From the NCBI RefSeq assembly GCF_004799685.1, contig NZ_CP031311.1, positions 1,054,001-1,118,000 of the forward strand: a stretch of DNA of 64,000 nucleotides, written 5' to 3'. Of this stretch, positions 9,360 to 17,821 are shown one piece after another; position 1 is the first letter of the stretch; the number at the start of each line of letters is the position of its first letter. Below the pieces are notes generated by a model that did not search any database, was not told the origin of the DNA, and saw only the letters and a program-made list of their open reading frames with translations. This DNA comes from Halobellus limi (GTDB taxonomy: Archaea > Halobacteriota > Halobacteria > Halobacteriales > Haloferacaceae). The position numbers and the translations under genes were made by a program.

Positions 9360-10139
9360 ATGGAGACGGTTTCACACCACGGGCGGGAGACCGCCTACCG
9401 GACGTTCGACCGCGGGGGCGGCGGCCCGACGATACTCGCCGTGCACGGCAGCGGGGGCACCCACCGGGTCTGGAGCGCCCAGTCGAAACTCGGTGCGGAG
9501 TATCCCTTCGTCGCGCTCGATCTGAGCGGCCACGGCGAGAGCGGGGACGTCGCCGCCGAACCCGGCTACGAGACCCTCTCGGCGTACGTCGACGACGCCG
9601 TCGCCGTCGCCGACGCGGTCGACGCCGACGTGCTTCTGGGCAACTCCCTCGGCGGCGCGGTCGTCCTCACGGCGCTCGCGGAGCGGGAACTCGCGGTCGA
9701 CGGCGCCGTCCTGGCCGGGGCGGGACCGCGGCTCCCGGTGCTGGACGACCTGCTCCGGTGGGTGACCGAGGACTTCGAGCGGGTCGTCGAGTTCTTCCAC
9801 GAACCGGACCACCTCTTTCACGACGCCGACGAGGACACGCTCGCGGTCTCGCGGGCGGCGCTGCGATCGACCGGCCGGGCGATACTCGAACGGGACTTCC
9901 GGACGGCCCACGCGTTCGACGCCCGCGGGGACCTCGCCGACGTCGACGTGCCGACGCTCGCGCTCGTCGGCGAGCACGACCGGCTGACGCCGCCGCACTT
10001 CCACGAGGAGCTCTGCGCGGAACTGCCCGACTGCGAACTGACCGTCCTCGACGACGCCGCCCACCTCGCGATGCTGGAACGTCCCGACGCGTTCAACGAC
10101 GCCGTCACGGAGTTCGTCGACGGCCGCGTCTCGGGTTGA
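9360..10139 (+). CDS. Alpha/beta hydrolase
   Basis: A 259-residue alpha/beta-hydrolase-fold protein. The oxyanion region is ILAVHGSGGTHRVWS, the nucleophile elbow GNSLGG (about residues 98-103), the acid Asp lies in LVGEHDRLTPP and the catalytic His in DDAAHLAMLERPDAF. The fold covers esterases, haloperoxidases and C-C hydrolases, and the substrate is unknown. The ATG at 9360 lies 25 bases after a TTTATG box at 9330-9335, which suits a leaderless start; the ATG at 9333 lies inside that box. Confidence 0.88.
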   Translation: METVSHHGRETAYRTFDRGGGGPTILAVHGSGGTHRVWSAQSKLGAEYPFVALDLSGHGESGDVAAEPGYETLSAYVDDAVAVADAVDADVLLGNSLGGAVVLTALAERELAVDGAVLAGAGPRLPVLDDLLRWVTEDFERVVEFFHEPDHLFHDADEDTLAVSRAALRSTGRAILERDFRTAHAFDARGDLADVDVPTLALVGEHDRLTPPHFHEELCAELPDCELTVLDDAAHLAMLERPDAFNDAVTEFVDGRVSG

Positions 10140-10219
10140 GTCCCGTCCCGACCAGGGGGGGCGCCACCGGTTCGGCCGGAAATCGGCACGTCTTTGCGCA
10201 CGCTCTCGAAGACGGGCCT

Positions 10220-10495
10220 GTGGACCCTGTCGAGACCTCCGACCCCGACGGCGTCGACTACGGGTGGGTGATGCAGACGACGTTCGTGCTCACCATCGTG
10301 GTCGGCGCGCCGATCGTCGCCGCGCTCTCGCTGCGCGCCACCCTGCCGACGTGGGGCGCCCGCGTCGAGTTCGCGGTCCGCGTGGGGGCCGTCGTCTGGG
10401 TCCTGGTCGCGCTCGCGGTCTTCGCGTACGCCCGGCGGTTCGACGCCGGCGACGGCGGCGGTGACCCCGACGAGATCGACGGCGAGTCCGACTGA
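10220..10495 (+). CDS. Small two-helix membrane protein (DUF5822-like)
   Basis: A 91-residue protein starting at GTG (10220), with DPDGVDYGWVMQTTFVLTIV leading into one transmembrane helix (about residues 20-42) and a second (about 52-75), then an acidic Asp/Gly-rich tail. The PDGVDYGWVMQTTFV opening is, from memory, shared by a haloarchaeal family of unknown function (DUF5822). It follows the hydrolase by 80 bp on the same strand. No function can be given. Confidence 0.7.
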   Translation: MDPVETSDPDGVDYGWVMQTTFVLTIVVGAPIVAALSLRATLPTWGARVEFAVRVGAVVWVLVALAVFAYARRFDAGDGGGDPDEIDGESD

Positions 10496-10674
10496 TCCGG
10501 ACGGCGAAAACCGAACCGGGGACGCCGAACCCGACTGATACGGACACTTCGCTGAGGGCCCGTCACCCTCGACGTCGGTGGAGAACGGCGTTTTCCACCC
10601 GCGTCGGCGTCTCGTTCGAGTGCGAAACCCACCGCCGTCGGAAACTCTTTCACCCGAGTCACCGACGTTCGATT

Positions 10675-11523
10675 ATGATCGACGAGACGATCGCGGAGAT
10701 CCGAGAGATGCAGACGCACAGTTCGTCGGTCGTCGCCGTCAAGGCGACGCGGGCGCTTTCGGATCTGTTAGAGCGCGATCACGCCACGGTCGAGGAGTTC
10801 GAGCGCGACCTCGAACGGAACGCGAGCGCGCTCAAGCGGGCGAACCCCTCGCACGCGTCGCTGTTCAACGCGATGCAGACCGTGCTGGTGAACGTCGTCG
10901 ACCGGAAGGACACCGTCGAGGAGGCGAAGTCCCTCCTCGACGAGGTGGTCGAACGGGTCGTCGAGGACGTTCAACAGGGCAAGTCGCGGGCGGCGCGGAA
11001 CGCGGCTCCCACGTTCGAGGACGGAGAGACGTTCCTGATGCACGACTTCTCCTCGACCGTCTTGGAGGCCGTAGAGCAGGCGGCGACGGACGGCACCTAC
11101 CTGACGGCGTACGTCACGGAAGCCCGACCCCGGTACCTCGGCCGGAAGACGGCCCGCAGACTCGCCGGCATCGACCGGGTCGAACCGCACCTGGTGGTCG
11201 ACAGCGCGTCGGGCACGTTCCTGGACGACTGCGACCGGGTCGTCGTCGGGATGGACTGCATCGTCGAGGACACGCTGTACAACCGCGTCGGGACCTTTCC
11301 CATCGTCGCCACGGCGAACTACCTCGACGTGCCGGTCACGGTCGTCGGGTCGGCGGCGAAGATCGTCGACGACGGCTTCGTCTTCGAGAACGAGCATCGC
11401 TCGCCCGCGGAGGTGTCCTTAGAGCCGATCGAGGACGTCGTGATCGAGAACCCCGCCTACGACGCGACGCCCGTCGACCTGCTCGACGAGGTGATCACCG
11501 ACAACGGCGTCGAGAACCTGTAG
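10675..11523 (+). CDS. eIF2B alpha/beta/delta-like protein
   Basis: A 282-residue member of the translation initiation factor eIF-2B alpha / ribose-1,5-bisphosphate isomerase / methylthioribose-1-phosphate isomerase superfamily. An N-terminal helical bundle (about residues 1-110) precedes the Rossmann-like domain with VVVGMDCIVEDTLYNRVGTF (about 184-203) and VTVVGSAAKI. The isomerase branch catalyses sugar-phosphate ring opening; haloarchaea use a related enzyme for AMP/nucleoside salvage, but this copy is closer in layout to the non-enzymatic eIF2B-like set. The exact role is unresolved. It stands alone between a membrane protein and a convergent GNAT gene. Confidence 0.8.
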   Translation: MIDETIAEIREMQTHSSSVVAVKATRALSDLLERDHATVEEFERDLERNASALKRANPSHASLFNAMQTVLVNVVDRKDTVEEAKSLLDEVVERVVEDVQQGKSRAARNAAPTFEDGETFLMHDFSSTVLEAVEQAATDGTYLTAYVTEARPRYLGRKTARRLAGIDRVEPHLVVDSASGTFLDDCDRVVVGMDCIVEDTLYNRVGTFPIVATANYLDVPVTVVGSAAKIVDDGFVFENEHRSPAEVSLEPIEDVVIENPAYDATPVDLLDEVITDNGVENL

Positions 11524-11538
11524 CCGCCACGACGCCCC

Positions 11539-12030
11539 TCACTCGCCGACTACCGAGCGACGGAAGAACTCCGCGAACTTCTCCCGCAGCGAGGTGCCGT
11601 CGCCGAGGCGGAGGTAGTACGCGTCGCCGCCGTCCTCGTAGTAGCCGGTGATCCGCCGCTGGATCTCGAAGCCGAGGTGCTCGTAGAAGGAGAGCGCTCC
11701 CTCGTTCGTCGCCCGCGCGTGACACGAGATCGACTCGTGGTCCTGCAGCGCGGCGGCGACGAGGCGCTTGCCGTACCCCTCGCCGCGTCGCTCGGGGGCG
11801 ACCGCGAGAAAGAGGATGTAGCCGTCCCGTCGAACCGACGCGAACCCGACGAGGTCGTCGTCCTCGAAGAGGAGGTGGTCGTTCGCCCGTCGATACGCGT
11901 CGACGAAGAACGCCCGACGCTGCTTGAGGACGTCCTCTCGCTCCCGGATCCGCTCTTTGAGGTCCCACGCGCTCTCGACGAACTCGGCGGACCCCGGGGC
12001 GTCGACTCGCGTCTCGACGTTGACGCTCAC
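11539..12030 (-). CDS. GNAT family N-acetyltransferase
   Basis: A 163-residue acetyltransferase. The acetyl-CoA loop reads LAVAPERRGEGYGKRLVAAA (about residues 87-106), followed by CHARATNEGALSFYEHLGFE and a final GYYEDGGDAYYLRL, the layout of RimI-type enzymes that acetylate protein N-termini or small molecules. The GTG at 12030 begins the homologous region (SVNVETRVDAPGSAEFVESA); longer in-frame extensions do not look coding. Convergent with the eIF2B-like gene, with 15 bp between stops. Confidence 0.82.
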   Translation of the reverse strand: MSVNVETRVDAPGSAEFVESAWDLKERIREREDVLKQRRAFFVDAYRRANDHLLFEDDDLVGFASVRRDGYILFLAVAPERRGEGYGKRLVAAALQDHESISCHARATNEGALSFYEHLGFEIQRRITGYYEDGGDAYYLRLGDGTSLREKFAEFFRRSVVGE

Positions 12031-12171
12031 GGCGTCAGGTAGGACCACGACCGATATAATTCTGCCGTCGGTTCGCAAATCTGCCGGTCCGCGTGCCCCA
12101 GTGCGTCGTCTCACTCGTCTGCCGGTCCGCTCGTCGGCTCGCTCTCTCGAATCGAAACCGTCGAGCACGCC

Positions 12172-12651
12172 TCAGACGAAGGCGACCAACAGCAGCACCA
12201 CCAGCACCGATCCCGTCAGGACCACCTGCACGACGGTCGACGCGAGCACGCCAACCGTGGCCCACAGCGCGACGCGGAACCCCGCCTCGGCGTCGGCGTG
12301 CTGGGCGAACTCCACGGCGAAGACGGTCGCCGCGATCCCGAGGACGAACCCGACCGGGCCGGCGACGAAGAGGAGGAAGAGACCGACGAGCACCGCGGCG
12401 GCGGTCGTGAGCGCCGAGGCCCCGCCCGCCCGCGCGGCGACGGCCCCGCCGAAGTAGTCGACGAGCATCGTGAGGAGTCCGACGCCGACGAGGATCGCGA
12501 CGAGCAGCGCCGAGGGCTCCGCATAGCCCGTCGACCACCAGTAGCCGAGGACGCCGACGACCGAGAGCCCCCCGCCGGGGACCAGCGGCAGCGCCGAGCC
12601 GACGACCCCGAGGGCGACGACGCCGAGCGCGATCCAGGTGAGCGGTTCCAT
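12172..12651 (-). CDS. DUF456 family membrane protein
   Basis: A 159-residue integral membrane protein with about five hydrophobic segments: PLTWIALGVVALGVVGSALP, VVGVLGYWWSTG, ALLVAILVGVGLLTMLVDYF, a long central pair, and a final VVQVVLTGSVLVVLLLVAFV. The proline-glycine loop SALPLVPGGGLSVVG after the first helix and the VDYFGGAVAARAGGAS loop are hallmarks of DUF456. Function is unknown for the family. Separated from tmcA by 85 bp and from the GNAT gene by 141 bp on the same strand. Confidence 0.85.
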   Translation of the reverse strand: MEPLTWIALGVVALGVVGSALPLVPGGGLSVVGVLGYWWSTGYAEPSALLVAILVGVGLLTMLVDYFGGAVAARAGGASALTTAAAVLVGLFLLFVAGPVGFVLGIAATVFAVEFAQHADAEAGFRVALWATVGVLASTVVQVVLTGSVLVVLLLVAFV

Positions 12652-12736
12652 ACGGGGACGTCGCCGCCGACGGTGATGAAGGCTGTCTTCGATCTGCTGT
12701 CGGGGCCGCCCTCACTCACTGTCGGGGGCCGCCCGA

Positions 12737-15070
12737 TCACTCACCGAACCGCTCGCGCTCGGTCGCGACGACCTCGTTGGTCCCGCCGTAGCGCTCGACG
12801 AGCGACCCGTACGCGTCGCCGAGCGCCCGGAGACACTGCCGGGCGGACACGTATCCGAGTTCGTCGGCGACGGCGTCCGCCGGGCGCGTCTGGAGCACCT
12901 TCCTCACGAGGAGGCGCTCCTCCCGCGGCGTCAGCGTCGGTTCGCCGTCCGGGCCGTCTTCTCCCTCTTCTCCCGCCCCGACGAGCGCGGCGAGCGCGAG
13001 GCGGCGGAACGCCCGCGGGGCCGTCGCGTACTGCCCCGGACCGAACGCGACGCCGACGACGACGCGCCACTCGTAGTCGGAGAGGTCGAGCGAGAGGGGG
13101 GCCTCGCAGGCCGCCAGCGCACCGCGGACGACGTCGGGGTCGGCGTCGCGGAGGTGCTCGGCGAGCAGGTCTCCGATGCGGTCGCGGAACCAGCGGGCGT
13201 GGCGATCACAGAGCGCCCGTCCCACCTCCGAGAGCGGATCCAGCATCAGCGCCGAATACTCGCCGCTGGACTCGTTCCGCGTCGTCGAGAGGTGGACCGT
13301 CTCGTAGCCGTTCGATTCCCAGAAGGAGAGCAGGTCCGGCGTCGCGCCGTACCCGACGCCGAGGTAGTCGGCGTCGCCGTCGAACTCGGTGCGGACCTCC
13401 GAAAGGAGCGTCGATCCCAACCCGCGCGAGCGAGCGGCGTGGTGCGTCGCGATGCGGACCACGCGGTAACCCACCGGAACGCCCGCCTCCTCGTCGCGGA
13501 GTTGGCTCGTGAACACGTCCGGGAGCATGTTGCCGCGGACCCGCGCGCCCTCGTACATCGACCGGCGCGTCTCGGCGTCAAGGCCGCCCTCGCGCGCCAG
13601 CAGTGCGACGCTGACGACGTGTCCCTCGTGTTCCAGCACCCGGACCCGGAGGTTCGGCGCGTCGAGGAGGCGGGCGAGGTCGTCCGGCTCCGTCCGGTAG
13701 TGCGCCAGCACGAGGAGGCCGAACACCTCCCGGAGCAGGTGTTCGTCGGCGGCGAGTTCCTCGGGAGAGAGCGCCCGATAATCGACCGACGACGGCGACG
13801 CGTCGGCGACGAGGGCCTCGACCGGCGGGCGGGCGTCGAGAAGCAGCGCGCGGAACGCCCACGACTCGACGGGATCGGCGGGCGCGAACCGGATCGGCTC
13901 CGAGAGCGTCACCTCCGTCACGTCGTGGTCGCGCCCGTCCAGTTCGTCCCTGAAGCGCACGGAGAAACCGCGGCCGGCCCCCTCGTAGCCGTGGACGGTG
14001 GTGAAGAAGGCGACCGCCGGCCCGTCGAGGAACGACGAGAGCAGCCGAACGGGCAGCGCCGCCGCCTCGTCGACGAGGACGACGTCGGGGTCGTCCGGAA
14101 GCTCTGCGGCCTCCGCCGGCGGCGCGAAGCGGATCCGGCCGCCGCTTCTCGCACGCAACGGCCCGTCCCCGGAGCGCTCGTCGCCGAGAGCGTCGAGCGC
14201 CGACAGCAACTCGCTCGCCCGTGAGAACAGATCGCTCGCGTTCCGCCTGTCGGGGGCGGTGACGAGGACGTCGCGACCGGCGGCGGCGAGCGATCCGGCG
14301 GCGAGGCCGGCCGCGCTCGACTTCCCGCGGCCGCGGTCGGCCTCGACGACGACGGCGCGCCGCCGTCCCTCGTCAGCCTCGCCCTCCGCGTCCCGCTGCT
14401 CCCCGTCGGTGCCGCCCACCGAATGTTCGAGCGCCTCCAGGGCGTGCAGCGCGCGCGACTGATCCGCGGTCAGACAGGCCTCGTACGCCGCGGCCGGGAA
14501 GCGCCGTGTTCCCGCAGGGGGCGTCGAGGGCGTCGAACGCGCCGGAGCCGACGCGTCGGCGTCGCCGCGGCGTTCGACGGTTCCGGCGTCGACGTCGACG
14601 ATCGCCACGCCGGGGTGGTCCCGGAGCGTGCCGACGAGTCGCTCGCGGAACCGGCCGCCGACGTCGTCGACGGCGTACGGCGGGACAGCCAGCGAGGACT
14701 CGAACGAACCCGGACGGTCGGGCCAGTCGTCGAGCGGCGGCGCGAGCAGGACGAACAGTCCACCGCCGTCGACGGTGCCGACGAGGCGGCCCAGGGCGTT
14801 CGGCGAGAAGTCCTCGTGGGCGTCGTAGATCACCGCCGTCCGGGTCGTGCCCAGGAGTTCCCGGGCGTGGTTCGGCGCCACGCGCTCGAACCGGAACCCC
14901 TCGGCCGTCGTGACGATGGTCGTCTCCTCGTCGGGGATCGCGGCCCCCTCGACGGCGTCGAAGGCGGCGTCGACGCCGGCGTCGCGCTCGCCCGCGAGGA
15001 CGAGCAGCCGCCGGTGATCGCTCCGCCGGGCCGCCGCGCGGAGGTCCGCCGCGAGAGCGGCGACGTTCAT
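12737..15070 (-). CDS. tmcA: tRNA(Met) cytidine acetyltransferase TmcA
   Basis: A 777-residue enzyme that uses ATP and acetyl-CoA to make N4-acetylcytidine in tRNA (archaeal homologues also modify rRNA). N-terminal domain about 1-190; RecA-like ATPase with Walker [13 protein letters not shown] (about residues 275-286) and Walker [12 protein letters not shown] (about 352-362); GNAT domain with [20 protein letters not shown] (about 544-563); C-terminal tRNA-binding tail ending at TERERFGE. Short Asp/Glu/Gly-rich insertions occur near residue 255 and 715. Start ATG at 15070 gives [20 protein letters not shown]; upstream in-frame sequence to 15190 is not convincing. Confidence 0.94.
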   Translation of the reverse strand: MNVAALAADLRAAARRSDHRRLLVLAGERDAGVDAAFDAVEGAAIPDEETTIVTTAEGFRFERVAPNHARELLGTTRTAVIYDAHEDFSPNALGRLVGTVDGGGLFVLLAPPLDDWPDRPGSFESSLAVPPYAVDDVGGRFRERLVGTLRDHPGVAIVDVDAGTVERRGDADASAPARSTPSTPPAGTRRFPAAAYEACLTADQSRALHALEALEHSVGGTDGEQRDAEGEADEGRRRAVVVEADRGRGKSSAAGLAAGSLAAAGRDVLVTAPDRRNASDLFSRASELLSALDALGDERSGDGPLRARSGGRIRFAPPAEAAELPDDPDVVLVDEAAALPVRLLSSFLDGPAVAFFTTVHGYEGAGRGFSVRFRDELDGRDHDVTEVTLSEPIRFAPADPVESWAFRALLLDARPPVEALVADASPSSVDYRALSPEELAADEHLLREVFGLLVLAHYRTEPDDLARLLDAPNLRVRVLEHEGHVVSVALLAREGGLDAETRRSMYEGARVRGNMLPDVFTSQLRDEEAGVPVGYRVVRIATHHAARSRGLGSTLLSEVRTEFDGDADYLGVGYGATPDLLSFWESNGYETVHLSTTRNESSGEYSALMLDPLSEVGRALCDRHARWFRDRIGDLLAEHLRDADPDVVRGALAACEAPLSLDLSDYEWRVVVGVAFGPGQYATAPRAFRRLALAALVGAGEEGEDGPDGEPTLTPREERLLVRKVLQTRPADAVADELGYVSARQCLRALGDAYGSLVERYGGTNEVVATERERFGE

Positions 15071-15206
15071 ATCCCGGAGTCGTCGCGGCCGTGTAAGGAG
15101 GTTGCGTTCGGTCGCGCGTCGTGAGCGGTCGGGGCGACACCGGCGCGTGCGTCCGACGACACAGCCGCGTGTGTCGTCGTGCCACGGCACGACGCCATTG
15201 AAAGCG

Positions 15207-15214
15207 CTTTTATG
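15207..15214 (+). promoter_or_regulatory. TATA-like promoter of the rpl7ae operon
   Basis: CTTTTATG at 15207-15214 is the only clear AT-rich box upstream of rpl7ae. It would place the transcript start near 15235 and leave an unusually long leader of about 98 bases, which includes the hairpin at 15263-15297. Confidence 0.5.
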
Positions 15215-15262
15215 CGATCCGGAGCAATCGAAGTGTACAGCCTGCCCGGGGTTGATGATACT

Positions 15263-15297
15263 CCCCGCCGTCAGGGAAACCGGTATTTCCGGCGGGG
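15263..15297 (+). promoter_or_regulatory. Stable hairpin in the rpl7ae leader
   Basis: CCCCGCCG (15263-15270) pairs perfectly with CGGCGGGG (15290-15297); inside, GAAA (15275-15278) can pair with TTTC (15286-15289) leaving a one-sided bulge TCAGG. The structure ends 35 bases before the rpl7ae ATG. L7Ae binds kink-turn RNA and autoregulation through a leader has been reported in archaea, but I do not see an unambiguous kink-turn (3-nt bulge plus tandem G-A pairs) here. Confidence 0.55.
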
Positions 15298-15332
15298 CAG
15301 TCGAGCCCGCGAGCAGGAGAGGTGAACAACCA

Positions 15333-15695
15333 ATGCCAGTCTACGTAGAATTCGACGTCCCAGCCGACCTCGCAGAGGATGCCCTCGAGGCCCTCGAGGT
15401 CGCCCGAGACACAGGAACCGTAAAGAAAGGAACCAACGAGACGACCAAAGCCGTCGAGCGCGGCACCGCCGAGCTCGTCTTCGTCGCCGAGGACGTCTCG
15501 CCCGAAGAGATCGTGATGCACCTGCCCGAACTCGCCGACGAGAAGGGGATCCCCTACGTCTTCATCGAGACGCAGGACGAGGTCGGCCAGGCCGCCGGCC
15601 TCGAAGTCGGCTCGGCCGCCGCCGCCATCGTCGACGCCGGCGATTCGGAGGGTGACGTCGAAGACATCGCCGCGAAGCTCGAGGAACTGCGGTAA
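15333..15695 (+). CDS. rpl7ae: Ribosomal protein L7Ae
   Basis: A 120-residue L7Ae/L30e-fold protein that binds kink-turns in rRNA, in box C/D and H/ACA guide RNPs and in archaeal RNase P. Recognisable segments are [20 protein letters not shown] (binding loop) and [20 protein letters not shown], then [20 protein letters not shown]. It opens a four-gene operon with rps28e, rpl24e and ndk, with 6 bp to the next start. The leader carries a strong hairpin. Confidence 0.98.
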   Translation: MPVYVEFDVPADLAEDALEALEVARDTGTVKKGTNETTKAVERGTAELVFVAEDVSPEEIVMHLPELADEKGIPYVFIETQDEVGQAAGLEVGSAAAAIVDAGDSEGDVEDIAAKLEELR

Positions 15696-15701
15696 GCGAC
15701 G

Positions 15702-15926
15702 ATGAGCGCAGAAGAGACCGCCAGCGACTCGACCTCGGCCGAAGTCATCGAGATCGTTGGCAAGACAGGGATGCACGGCGAGGCCATGCAGGTCAAGTGC
15801 CGCATCCGCGAGGGCTCGAACCAGGGCCGCATCATCACGCGGAACGTCCTGGGCCCCGTCCGCGAGGGCGACATCCTGCAGCTTCGCGAGACGCAGCGGG
15901 ACGCCGACTCCATCGGAGGTCGATAA
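15702..15926 (+). CDS. rps28e: Ribosomal protein S28e
   Basis: A 74-residue small-subunit protein with an OB-like S1 fold. [20 protein letters not shown] and [18 protein letters not shown] are diagnostic. It has a Ser/Thr/Glu-rich N-terminal extension of about 12 residues, as usual in haloarchaea. Sits between rpl7ae and rpl24e; 3 bp separate it from the next start. Confidence 0.97.
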   Translation: MSAEETASDSTSAEVIEIVGKTGMHGEAMQVKCRIREGSNQGRIITRNVLGPVREGDILQLRETQRDADSIGGR

Positions 15927-15929
15927 CCA

Positions 15930-16121
15930 ATGGTCGAAACGCGCACGTGCGATTACACCGGCGAGGAGATCGAACCCGGCACGGGCACGATGCTCGTGAA
16001 GAAGGACGGAACGATCCTCCACTTCAAGGACTCGAAGGCCGAGAAGAACTACCGCCTCGGCCGCGAGCCCCGCGATCTGGAGTGGACCGAAGCGGGCCGT
16101 AACGAGGGCGGCAGCGAATGA
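15930..16121 (+). CDS. rpl24e: Ribosomal protein L24e
   Basis: A 63-residue large-subunit protein. The start [20 protein letters not shown] and the segment [20 protein letters not shown] match L24e. Only one Cys of the ancestral zinc-binding set remains, which is common in haloarchaeal L24e. Its stop overlaps the ndk ATG by four bases (16118-16121). Confidence 0.96.
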   Translation: MVETRTCDYTGEEIEPGTGTMLVKKDGTILHFKDSKAEKNYRLGREPRDLEWTEAGRNEGGSE

Positions 16122-16582
16122 GCGAGGACGAGCGCACCTTCGTGATGGTCAAACCCGACGGCGTGCAGCGCGGCCTCATCGGCGAGATCGTCTCCCGGTT
16201 CGAGGAGCGCGGGCTGAAACTCGTCGGCGGGAAGTTTATGCAGATCGACGACGACCTCGCCCACGAGCACTACGGCGAGCACGAGGACAAGCCGTTCTTC
16301 GACGACCTCGTCGAGTTCATCACCTCCGGACCGGTCTTCGCGATGGTCTGGGAGGGCGCGGACGCGACCCGACAGGTCCGTTCGATGGTCGGCGAGACCG
16401 ACCCCGCCGAGTCCGCCCCGGGCACGATCCGCGGCGACTTCGGCCTGGACCTCGGCCGCAACGTCATCCACGCCTCCGACCACGAGGACGAGGGCGCGAA
16501 CGAGCGCGAGATCGACCTCTTCTTCGACGAGGAGGAGCTGCTCGACTACGAGCGGATCGACGCCGCCTGGCTGTACGAGTAG
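16118..16582 (+). CDS. ndk: Nucleoside diphosphate kinase
   Basis: A 154-residue enzyme that transfers the gamma-phosphate between nucleoside tri- and diphosphates through a phospho-His. The active-site His is in NVIHASD, and [38 protein letters not shown] and PGTIRGDFG are family motifs. It ends the ribosomal operon, a linkage conserved in archaea, and is followed by a hairpin that could terminate transcription. Confidence 0.98.
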   Translation: MSEDERTFVMVKPDGVQRGLIGEIVSRFEERGLKLVGGKFMQIDDDLAHEHYGEHEDKPFFDDLVEFITSGPVFAMVWEGADATRQVRSMVGETDPAESAPGTIRGDFGLDLGRNVIHASDHEDEGANEREIDLFFDEEELLDYERIDAAWLYE

Positions 16583-16643
16583 GTCGCTCGCCGATTCGTT
16601 TTCCCCGTCGCGATCGACGGGATCTCTCATCCGTTCGACGAGG

Positions 16644-16663
16644 CCGGGAGAGACACCTCCCGG
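16644..16663. terminator. Perfect 7-bp hairpin between convergent ndk and metE
   Basis: CCGGGAG (16644-16650), loop AGACAC, CTCCCGG (16657-16663). It lies in the 174-bp region where ndk (plus) and the metE gene (minus) converge, and can form on both strands. There is no strong T-run right after it on the plus strand, so a terminator role is inferred from position; a short GTTTTCCCC tract is at about 16598-16606. Confidence 0.45.
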
Positions 16664-16756
16664 TCTGCGGAGAGGAGGGGAGAGGAGAGAGCAACGGCGT
16701 AGTCGGGGCCGGACGCAGAAATCGGGCCGGGGAACCGAGTATCCGATCGCGGACGA

Positions 16757-17821
16757 CTAACTTTTGGGCGCGGCGACCTCGATCTCGCCGGCGTCCAGTT
16801 CGGCCTCGACCTCGCGGGCGGCCTGCACCATGTTCGCGATCTTCTGATAGGCCACCTCGCGCGGGAGCAACTTCACCCCGCAGTCCGGCGAGACGGTGAG
16901 TCGGTCGGGTGAGACGACCTCGAGCCCCTGCCGGATGTTGCCTTTGATCTCCGCGACGGATTCGACCTCGGGGTCGTGGACGTCCACGACTCCGAGTGCG
17001 AGATCCGGCTCGAACTCGGGGGCTCGAAACACGTCGATCTGTTCGTAGCCGTCGTTGCAGAGTTCGACGTCGAACTCGTCGATCGGGAAGTCGTTGATCT
17101 CCGGGTAGATCCGGGAGTAGTCGCCGTAGCAGACGTGCAGGCAGATCCGGACGTCCTCGGGAACGCCGTCGACGATCCGCTCCATCGACTCGCCGACGAT
17201 GTGGTGATCGTCCGGCGTCGTCGCGAGCGCCGGCTCGTCGATCTGGACGTAGCGCGCACCAGCGTCGACGAGGCCCTTGATCTCCTCGTTGACGAGGTTC
17301 GCGAGGTCGTACGCGAGCGCGGCCGTGTCGTCGTAGGCCTCGTTGAACGACCACCGCGCGAGCGTGTAGGGGCCGGTGATCGGGACTTTCACCGGACGGG
17401 TCGCGACGTCGGCGGCGAACTCGAACTCATCTAGGAGCCACGGGTCGTCGTATTCGACCTCCGAGACGACCGAGGGCTTGTCGAAGTAGTTGTGTCCCCA
17501 GACCTTCACGGGGCCGTTGAACTCGTAGCCGGGGATCCGGTGGGCGAAGTACTCGACCATCTCCTCGCGGCGCATCTCGCCGTCGACGACGGTGTCGAGG
17601 CCGGCGCGCTCGTGCTCGCGGGTGATCACGCGCGCGGCGTCGTCGTAGGCCTCCGCCAGGTCCGCGTCGTCGAACGCCGCGTCGGGATCCTCCGAGAGCT
17701 CTTTGACTGTGTTCAGCCACGTCGGCTTCGGGTAGCTCCCGACGACGGTCGTCAGGAGGAAGTGCTCGGCGTCGTGGTCTCCCGGCCTGAACTGCGCCCG
17801 GTTCGAGGGGTTCCGGACCAT
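16757..17821 (-). CDS. metE: Methionine synthase, cobalamin-independent (MetE C-terminal catalytic type)
   Basis: A 354-residue protein of the vitamin-B12-independent methionine synthase family, equivalent to the C-terminal half of bacterial MetE. It should transfer a methyl group to homocysteine with zinc. LLTTVVGSYPKPTWL is the opening motif; zinc/substrate motifs appear as DEPAL, ICLHVCYGDYSRIY (His-x-Cys) and VSPDCGVKLLPREVAYQKI. Its ATG overlaps the stop of the upstream partner gene by one base (TGATG at 17819-17823). Archaeal enzymes may use a corrinoid or tetrahydrofolate-type donor; the donor here is not known. Confidence 0.9.
   Translation of the reverse strand: MVRNPSNRAQFRPGDHDAEHFLLTTVVGSYPKPTWLNTVKELSEDPDAAFDDADLAEAYDDAARVITREHERAGLDTVVDGEMRREEMVEYFAHRIPGYEFNGPVKVWGHNYFDKPSVVSEVEYDDPWLLDEFEFAADVATRPVKVPITGPYTLARWSFNEAYDDTAALAYDLANLVNEEIKGLVDAGARYVQIDEPALATTPDDHHIVGESMERIVDGVPEDVRICLHVCYGDYSRIYPEINDFPIDEFDVELCNDGYEQIDVFRAPEFEPDLALGVVDVHDPEVESVAEIKGNIRQGLEVVSPDRLTVSPDCGVKLLPREVAYQKIANMVQAAREVEAELDAGEIEVAAPKS

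Noticed and set aside
15240-15332. A kink-turn in the rpl7ae leader
   Set aside because: A hairpin is clear, but the 3-nt bulge followed by tandem G-A/A-G pairs could not be placed convincingly; reported only as a hairpin.
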